A stretch of DNA of 27,268 nucleotides, from positions 1 to 27,268 of the forward strand of contig URIY01000023.1 of NCBI GenBank assembly GCA_900547995.1, written 5' to 3'. This DNA is from an uncultured Mycoplasmatota bacterium (GTDB lineage Bacteria > Bacillota_I > Bacilli_A > RF39 > UBA660). The notes under the pieces were generated by a model. The model did no database searches. It was given only the letters and a program-made list of their open reading frames with translations, and was not told the DNA's origin. The position numbers were made by a program, and so were the translations under genes. Below, in pieces: positions 22,818 through 27,268 of the stretch (positions are counted from its first letter, which is position 1; the number at the start of each line of letters is the position of its first letter).

Positions 22818-23437
22818 AATGTTCTCCCATCGCCATACCAACTTTTTATAAATGTTTTCCTTTGCTCATCAAAATCACAATTACTTAACCTCTTAACCCA
22901 TTCTTTCGCTTCACTTTCTGAAAGACTGCCGTATCTTGTTAAGAACTTACTATCATCTAAATAATATGGATGAATAAACCTGCTAGCATCAGGATTCATC
23001 ACCCCTCCAAGTATCCATTCTTCCCCTTTACCTAATAGAATCATAGAATTGCCCTCAACCTTGTTTCTAAAACTTGCATGAAAAAAGCCATAATCTTCTA
23101 AAGAAAATTTTTGATTTTCTTCTAAATTACCACTCCATCTTTGAAAAAATTTTTCAGCATCACGTACAATTAAAGCAAAATGGTTTTTATAACTTTCTTT
23201 AATATATTCATTTATTTTTATTCTATTTTTCAATAAATCATTTTCATTATTATACTTAACATCATCTAGTTTTAATTCTTTTACAAATGAAACCTTTTTT
23301 AAAATTTCATTATAAAATAAATCTAGTATTTCATCATTTTCTGAACATATATCTACAAATGTACCACCAAAACTAATGTCATTTAAAATTCTATAAAAAG
23401 CATACTGTTGATAAATATTTAAATCTTCAAAATTCAT
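22814..23437 (-). CDS. Unknown protein B of a tandem paralog pair in the dgkA-cdd interval
   Basis: 207 aa, no family recognised. It is paralogous to the gene just upstream (23552-24109). Both start with LNIYQ(Q/E)Y..Y(R/Q)IL, then a strand and (S/T)(E/D)NxE(I/L)LD.F.NEI.K, a hydrophobic strand (FALIVRDAEKF here), a second strand (SMILLGKGEEW), and a final VKRL.N-D segment. The alternating strands and helices suggest a P-loop-like alpha/beta core, with SENDE where a Walker A loop would sit, so ATP binding is unlikely; this is inference. It has no signal or membrane segment. The stop overlaps cdd (ATGA), and GAAGG precedes the ATG. Confidence 0.65.
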   Translation of the reverse strand: MNFEDLNIYQQYAFYRILNDISFGGTFVDICSENDEILDLFYNEILKKVSFVKELKLDDVKYNNENDLLKNRIKINEYIKESYKNHFALIVRDAEKFFQRWSGNLEENQKFSLEDYGFFHASFRNKVEGNSMILLGKGEEWILGGVMNPDASRFIHPYYLDDSKFLTRYGSLSESEAKEWVKRLSNCDFDEQRKTFIKSWYGDGRTL

Positions 23438-23551
23438 ATATCATAACCTTCTTTCATCATTATCATATTTATAATATTATTTTTTTCATATCCTTAAAAT
23501 AAGAAATTTGTTTAAATAATGTGTGTAACTCATAGTAGCAATGTTCTAATA

Positions 23552-24109
23552 TTACCATAAGTGTTTTTCTATTTCTTTATTCATCTGATTATAATCAATA
23601 TTTCTTAAACGCTTAACTAATCCTGTTATTTCCTCTTCGGAAATATGGCTAATATTATCAAGATTAAACAGTTGTACAAAACATCTCAATTGTGCGTCTA
23701 TAAAAAATCCCCTAGTTAATTTATTACTACATGGTATAATCAAAGAAGCATTTTTTAGATATTCTCTAAAACCTATAAGTTGATAGTATACTGCATCATC
23801 ATACGATATTTTTCTATTTTCTGATAAATAATATTTAATGTTGTTATCTATAACCTTGTTAAAATTCATTAAAATAAGACTATCGTGATCTTCTGTTAGT
23901 ATTTTAGTCAAATATTCTGGTGTAGTATATTTTCCTTCATGAGGATAATCATATACTTTTTTAACTTTAACTATTCGCTTGGTTATTTCATTAATAAAAG
24001 TATCTAAAAGTTCATTGTTATCAGATGTAATAGCAATATAAGGCTGAGTTCCAATTCTCATTAAAATCTGATACAAAGTGTATTCTTGATAAATATTTAA
24101 ATTTTCCAT
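23552..24109 (-). CDS. Unknown protein A of a tandem paralog pair in the dgkA-cdd interval
   Basis: 185 aa from ATG 24109 (MENLNIYQEYTLYQILMRI). It shares with its downstream paralog the LNIYQ start, TSDNNELLDTFINEI, a Walker-B-like hydrophobic strand LILMNFNKVI, the strand ASLIIPCSNK and the ending VKRLRNIDYNQ. No catalytic motif is visible. The start lies 10 nt after the dgkA stop without a clear ribosome binding site; a TTG at 24133 overlapping dgkA is the alternative, so coupled translation is likely. It ends 114 bp before the paralog. Confidence 0.65.
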   Translation of the reverse strand: MENLNIYQEYTLYQILMRIGTQPYIAITSDNNELLDTFINEITKRIVKVKKVYDYPHEGKYTTPEYLTKILTEDHDSLILMNFNKVIDNNIKYYLSENRKISYDDAVYYQLIGFREYLKNASLIIPCSNKLTRGFFIDAQLRCFVQLFNLDNISHISEEEITGLVKRLRNIDYNQMNKEIEKHLW

Positions 24110-24119
24110 ATTTATTTTA

Positions 24120-24515
24120 TTAAAATAAAGCAATTATTTTAGGAATAAAAATAATTAACCCACTAATTGCAGCAACGACTGAAAAAACAAAGACAGCTGC
24201 AGATGCTGTATCCTTGGCAATCTTTGCAAGTGGATGTATTTCTGGGCAAGTTAAATCAACTACAGCCTCTATTGATGTATTAATAAGTTCTGTTGCCATA
24301 ACTAGTCCCATAAGCATAAAACATATAAGCCATTCAAATAATGATATTTTTAAGAAAAAACCAGCTGCAATAACAAAGATAACCATTGTAAAATGAATAG
24401 TCATACTTTGTTCATATTTATAAGCATATTTAAGGCCATCTATAGAATAACCAAAACTTTTAATAAATCTTTTAAAACCCCTTTTTTTTATTTCATCGCG
24501 TGATACCGTAGCCAT
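24120..24515 (-). CDS. dgkA: Diacylglycerol kinase-like / undecaprenol kinase
   Basis: A small membrane kinase of the DgkA family; the Gram-positive forms phosphorylate undecaprenol to supply the cell-wall lipid carrier. The 131-aa protein has a cytoplasmic N-terminus and three hydrophobic helices (about 40-58, 60-78, 108-128). The family signature ELINTSIEAVVDL and HPLAKIAKDTASAAVF is complete, with its catalytic glutamate. The start ATG overlaps the end of ybeY by 23 nt, with GAGGAG inside ybeY. Confidence 0.95.
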   Translation of the reverse strand: MATVSRDEIKKRGFKRFIKSFGYSIDGLKYAYKYEQSMTIHFTMVIFVIAAGFFLKISLFEWLICFMLMGLVMATELINTSIEAVVDLTCPEIHPLAKIAKDTASAAVFVFSVVAAISGLIIFIPKIIALF

Positions 24516-24939
24516 TTAATATCTCCTCCTGCTCACCAAACATTACCTTTTCATCTTCTTTTGTCATATGATCATATCCAAGTAAATGTAAAAAACCATG
24601 GACTGTTAAAAAAGCAAGTTCTCTTAAAAAAGGATGACCATACTCTATTGCTTGTGATTTTGCCTTATCAATAGATATATATATATCTCCAAGAATTCTC
24701 CATGAATTTAAATCAACATCTTCACCATCTTCTAAAGCAAATGTAATAACATCAGTAGGTCTATCTATACCTCTATAATTCTTATTTAATTCATGTATAT
24801 ATTCATTATCAACAAATATTACATTAAATTCTAGATTATCTAAATTCTTATATTTGATTGCATAATCAATAAGTTTTCTTATTTCTTCTGTTTCTTTTAC
24901 ATCTTCATTATATTTATTAAATATTTCTATTTTGTTCAT
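24493..24939 (-). CDS. ybeY: Endoribonuclease YbeY, 16S rRNA maturation
   Basis: YbeY is a zinc metalloprotein for 16S rRNA 3'-end maturation and ribosome quality control. The zinc signature HGFLHLLGYDH is complete (about residues 114-124). NKNYRGIDRPTDVITFAL is the other conserved stretch. The length of 148 aa is typical. It overlaps the VanZ-like gene by 4 nt at its start (ATGA) and dgkA by 23 nt at its end. Confidence 0.96.
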   Translation of the reverse strand: MNKIEIFNKYNEDVKETEEIRKLIDYAIKYKNLDNLEFNVIFVDNEYIHELNKNYRGIDRPTDVITFALEDGEDVDLNSWRILGDIYISIDKAKSQAIEYGHPFLRELAFLTVHGFLHLLGYDHMTKEDEKVMFGEQEEILNGYGITR

Positions 24940-25532
24940 AAACTAACATCACCCATAATTCCTAACATATAAACAAGCATTAAAATAATAATAATCACCA
25001 TTAGTATATTATATATTATATCTTTTTTCAAGAATGAAGGCGATTTAAGTTTTAAAAAATATACTATTTTAAATACTAAAAAACCAAGGATTGCACCAAT
25101 TACATTTAAAATAATATCATCTACATCAAATACTCTTCCTATTATTGATTGTATAGTCTCAATTGTAAGTGATACTATTAATGAAAGTAATGACATTATC
25201 CATACCTTTTTTAGTTTTAAAATATATGCAACAAAGAAACCAAATGGCATAAACATAAGCATATTACCAACAACATTTTTGAAAAATAACCTACTACCAA
25301 AAGAATATCTAAACATTTCTTTAAATGGTACATAATTAGAGGTTGACCAACTTACATCCTGAAATGTTACTACATAAAATAAACATAAAACATATAGTAT
25401 AAATCCAAAATAAATCATTTCTTTATAAAAAATAACTTTAGGTTTATATTTAATAATATATGTAATTCTAAGAGAAATAACGATAACAGAAACTAGTATT
25501 AAAAGTGGCCAAACACTAGAAAATATCTCCAT
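24936..25532 (-). CDS. VanZ-like membrane protein
   Basis: A 198-aa membrane protein with about five hydrophobic helices. NYVPFKEMFRYSF, NVVGNMLMFMPFGFF and the loop ETIQSIIGRVFDVDDIILNVIGA carry the VanZ pattern: N-x-x-x-F-x-P-G/F, then E-Q, and R-x-x-D-x-D-D. VanZ proteins give low teicoplanin resistance in enterococci, but most homologs have no known role. I chose ATG 25532 with AGAGGAA upstream; the frame open to 25550 begins ahead of that site. It sits where phoH and the HD-hydrolase gene lie between yqfD and ybeY in Bacillus. Confidence 0.88.
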   Translation of the reverse strand: MEIFSSVWPLLILVSVIVISLRITYIIKYKPKVIFYKEMIYFGFILYVLCLFYVVTFQDVSWSTSNYVPFKEMFRYSFGSRLFFKNVVGNMLMFMPFGFFVAYILKLKKVWIMSLLSLIVSLTIETIQSIIGRVFDVDDIILNVIGAILGFLVFKIVYFLKLKSPSFLKKDIIYNILMVIIIILMLVYMLGIMGDVSL

Positions 25533-25554
25533 AATTGTTCCTCTTAGCATACTA

Positions 25555-26733
25555 TCACTCCTCTACTATGTTCTCTTCTATCTTTTGATATTCGGTTATA
25601 TCTTCATATACTGTAAAAAATATTTCTAATTCTATTTTACTATCATTTACATCAACTTTCAAATTTTTTGATGATAATATTTTTTCTTTGTCATTTAATT
25701 TACTATTAATTTCTGCATACGCACGTTCTTCAGCCTTTTTAATGGCTTGCTCAATTGTATATACCTCATCAATAGATATTACTTCTCTTTGGTTATCATA
25801 TGTAAGTGATATAGGTAAGAATATATGTTTAAGAAGGGTTTTAGAGGATACATTTTTATCTTTATATTTTTTAAATCCTAATTCATAACTTTTATTTAGA
25901 AAATTAAAAACTAATCTTTTTTGACTATTACCAGTTTCATGTTTTTCGCTATAAGCAAGAGGATAATCAACTTTTACTTTATACCAAACCTCACCATATA
26001 CATGACCACTTGCACTAACAGTATTTTTAACTTGTTCATTTAATGTAATGTTGCCACTAATTATAATATCACCAGCATTTACGTAACTATTAATTTCTTT
26101 AACTATTTCACCATTTTCAGCCTCTATTTTTTTTATAATTGCATTTTTACTAGCAATTACATGTCTTTTTTCATTGCTTTCTTCATTATTTTTTATTTTT
26201 CTTTCTTCTAGTCGAACAATATATTTTGTACCTATATTTTCTATTTCAAGCCATTCTATATCGTCTTTATGATTAGTAAGTATTTGCTCTTTTATTTTTT
26301 GTACTTCATCATAACTTTTCTTAAATGCATGAATTTTTAAACCATAATTTTCTAGTTCACTTAACATTTTATTTCTAATACTTTTATCGGTATGAATAAC
26401 TTCAATACTAAAAATCATTCTCGATAAAATTTGTAAAACAATTATTCCTATAACAAGAAAAACTAAAATAAGACTATTTAGTTTTAAAGTTTTTCTTATT
26501 TTAATCATACCTGATCCATCAACAATATTAAACTCATAAATACTTTTAATATTTAAAACTTTTAAATAATCACTTTTTAATATGACAATATTAGCTTCAT
26601 TTCTATTAATCATTTCCATGTTATATATATTAATCTTATTATCTGCAAGTCTTTTAATAAATCTTTCTATTTTTCTACCCTTAATATTTATCTTTATTTT
26701 ACTCTTAAAAAATAAGAAAAAATTATTCTTCAT
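25555..26733 (-). CDS. yqfD: Sporulation protein YqfD
   Basis: YqfD is a mother-cell sporulation protein needed for efficient spore formation. This 392-aa copy has an N-terminal cytoplasmic domain (about 1-80), one membrane helix (LNSLILVFLVIGIIVLQIL, about 85-105) and a large domain with VIASKNAIIKKIEAENGEIV and NAGDIIISGNI near residue 215, hallmarks of the family. ERAYAEINSKLND follows near the end. It lies 4 nt after yqfC and AGGGTGA precedes the ATG. Sigma-E control is expected from Bacillus; I see no clear sigma-E promoter. Confidence 0.93.
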   Translation of the reverse strand: MKNNFFLFFKSKIKINIKGRKIERFIKRLADNKINIYNMEMINRNEANIVILKSDYLKVLNIKSIYEFNIVDGSGMIKIRKTLKLNSLILVFLVIGIIVLQILSRMIFSIEVIHTDKSIRNKMLSELENYGLKIHAFKKSYDEVQKIKEQILTNHKDDIEWLEIENIGTKYIVRLEERKIKNNEESNEKRHVIASKNAIIKKIEAENGEIVKEINSYVNAGDIIISGNITLNEQVKNTVSASGHVYGEVWYKVKVDYPLAYSEKHETGNSQKRLVFNFLNKSYELGFKKYKDKNVSSKTLLKHIFLPISLTYDNQREVISIDEVYTIEQAIKKAEERAYAEINSKLNDKEKILSSKNLKVDVNDSKIELEIFFTVYEDITEYQKIEENIVEE

Positions 26734-26737
26734 TTAA

Positions 26738-26977
26738 TCACCCTAGTTCTATATTATTGATAGTACCAGATATTAAAATTTCATCATCAAGCATTTTTAT
26801 TAAAGATAAACCCTTACCATTAATTGTAACATTTCCCCCATCATAATATATAACTATTTTATTAGAATCTATCTTTCCAATAGTATTATAATTCATAATA
26901 TCTACTTTTCCCTTTAAAATATTAATAGAAAATTCATCTTCTAATAAATAACTTCGAAATTTTTTTACAAGACTCAT
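26738..26977 (-). CDS. yqfC: YqfC/YabP family sporulation protein
   Basis: A 79-aa protein of the YabP/YqfC fold: IMNYNTIGKIDSNKIVIYY and GNVTINGKGLSLIKMLDDEI match YqfC. It pairs with YqfD in a two-gene sporulation unit in most spore formers. AGGTGATA precedes the ATG. It is the first gene of the long minus-strand block that runs to recO. The 82 bp before it contain the terminator of the Rpn-type gene, and no promoter I can define. Confidence 0.92.
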   Translation of the reverse strand: MSLVKKFRSYLLEDEFSINILKGKVDIMNYNTIGKIDSNKIVIYYDGGNVTINGKGLSLIKMLDDEILISGTINNIELG

Positions 26978-27020
26978 ACTATCACCTACATAAGTTTATT
27001 AAATAAGGTTAATTATTATG

Positions 27021-27051
27021 AAAAGTAAAAACAAGAGTTCAAAACCCTTGT
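27021..27051 (-). terminator. Rho-independent terminator of the Rpn-type gene
   Basis: On the minus strand ACAAGGGTT (27051-27043) pairs with AACTCTTGT (27039-27031), with one G-U pair, around a 3-nt loop, followed by a short T-run. It lies 8 nt after the gene end. Confidence 0.8.
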
Positions 27052-27059
27052 TGTAATTA

Positions 27060-27268
27060 TCATAAATTATTTATTTCATCAATAGATAAACCGGTTGCTA
27101 ATGAAATATCTTGAATAGATAAACCTTGCTTAAGCAAATTTCTAGCAATCTCTATACTTTTTTCTTTTTGACCTTCACCAAATCCCTCTTCCTTTGCTTC
27201 TTTTATTTTTATCTTTTCACCACTTATTCTTAACTTTTCTAAGTCTTCATCTGATCCATAGTATCTTT
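27060..27268 (-). CDS. C-terminal end of an Rpn-type PD-(D/E)XK nuclease / transposase-family protein (partial)
   Basis: The last 68 codons run off the right edge of the window. The visible tail contains KIKIKEAKEEGFGEGQKE, then SIEIARNLLKQGLSIQDISL and ATGLSIDEINNL before TGA. The E-G-x-x-E-G-x-x-x-x repeat followed by a short helix-turn-helix (LLKQGLSIQDISLATGLSIDEI) is the usual end of Rpn recombination-promoting nuclease and PD-(D/E)XK transposase-family proteins of gut Firmicutes. The nuclease core is outside the window, so activity cannot be judged. Confidence 0.75.
   Translation of the reverse strand, partial: RYYGSDEDLEKLRISGEKIKIKEAKEEGFGEGQKEKSIEIARNLLKQGLSIQDISLATGLSIDEINNL

Noticed and set aside
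26978..27020. Sigma-E promoter of yqfC (CATAATAAT)
   Set aside because: It does not fit CATANANT at the sixth position, and the expected -35 lies in the terminator hairpin of the neighbouring gene without an ATA core.
1..27268. tRNA/rRNA genes, CRISPR arrays, IS ends or attachment sites
   Set aside because: No cloverleaf-forming segments, regularly spaced repeats or paired terminal repeats were seen by eye; a tRNAscan or repeat search was not possible.

Overview
The window comes from a spore-forming, AT-rich Bacillota chromosome, most likely an uncultured gut-type member of the Bacilli. The evidence is low GC throughout, AGGAGG-like ribosome binding sites, a T-box leader, and a dense set of endosporulation genes: sigF, sigG, sigK, spoIIAA, spoVAC/AD/AE, ylmC/ymxH, yqfC and yqfD. 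TGA is used as a normal stop (for example at 22814 and 27060), so this is not a code-4 Mollicute. No plasmid, phage, IS or CRISPR structure is visible. One Rpn-type transposase/nuclease gene runs off the right edge.

Layout by region. (1) 1-3.5 kb: a large prepilin-like surface protein, a GT4 glycosyltransferase and ylmC, all on the minus strand. (2) 3.5-6.2 kb: sigG on plus converges on dxs; a perfect 12-bp hairpin that includes the sigG stop codon separates them. (3) 6.2-9.7 kb: a minus-strand sporulation operon, spoIIAA - sigF - spoVAC - spoVAD - spoVAE - small lipoprotein. It is preceded by a consensus Spo0A box and closed by a GAAA-loop terminator. spoIIAB, which normally lies between spoIIAA and sigF, is absent, and the STAS protein lacks the phosphorylatable serine. 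(4) 9.7-12.7 kb: a degenerate RelA/SpoT-like protein on minus, sigK on plus without interruption, and a TPR protein on minus. (5) 12.7-17.1 kb: sepF - divIVA - T-box - ileS; the IleRS is a type-2 enzyme with a GIHH signature in place of HxGH. (6) 17.1-20.0 kb: a Fic-domain protein whose catalytic His is Gln, a 150-aa sigma-factor-like protein that stops before region 4, and a one-chain glycyl-tRNA synthetase. (7) 20.0-27.0 kb: the conserved block yqfC - yqfD - vanZ-like - ybeY - dgkA - two tandem paralogs of unknown function - cdd - era - yqzL - DUF1653 - recO - PAP2/DUF212, all on minus with many 1-23 nt overlaps. (8) The 3' end of an Rpn-family gene at the right edge.

How the genes fit together. 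sigG, ylmC, sepF, divIVA and ileS form one neighbourhood in Bacillus. Here the same genes are spread over 14 kb with other sporulation genes between them, so the region looks like a rearranged cell-division and sporulation island. Three stage-specific sigma factors (F and G for the forespore, K for the mother cell), the spore DPA channel (SpoVA) and the YqfC/YqfD pair form a sporulation core. The housekeeping genes serve translation (IleRS, GlyRS, YbeY, Era), recombination (RecO), isoprenoid synthesis (Dxs), lipid-carrier recycling (DgkA and possibly the PAP2 protein) and division (SepF, DivIVA).

The most notable points are the reduced sigma-F switch (no SpoIIAB, no phospho-serine, Spo0A box retained), the region-2-only sigma-like protein, the degenerate alarmone-enzyme homolog beside them, the paired unknown proteins inside the era block, and the GxHH IleRS. 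All calls rest on reading motifs by eye; no database search was run.
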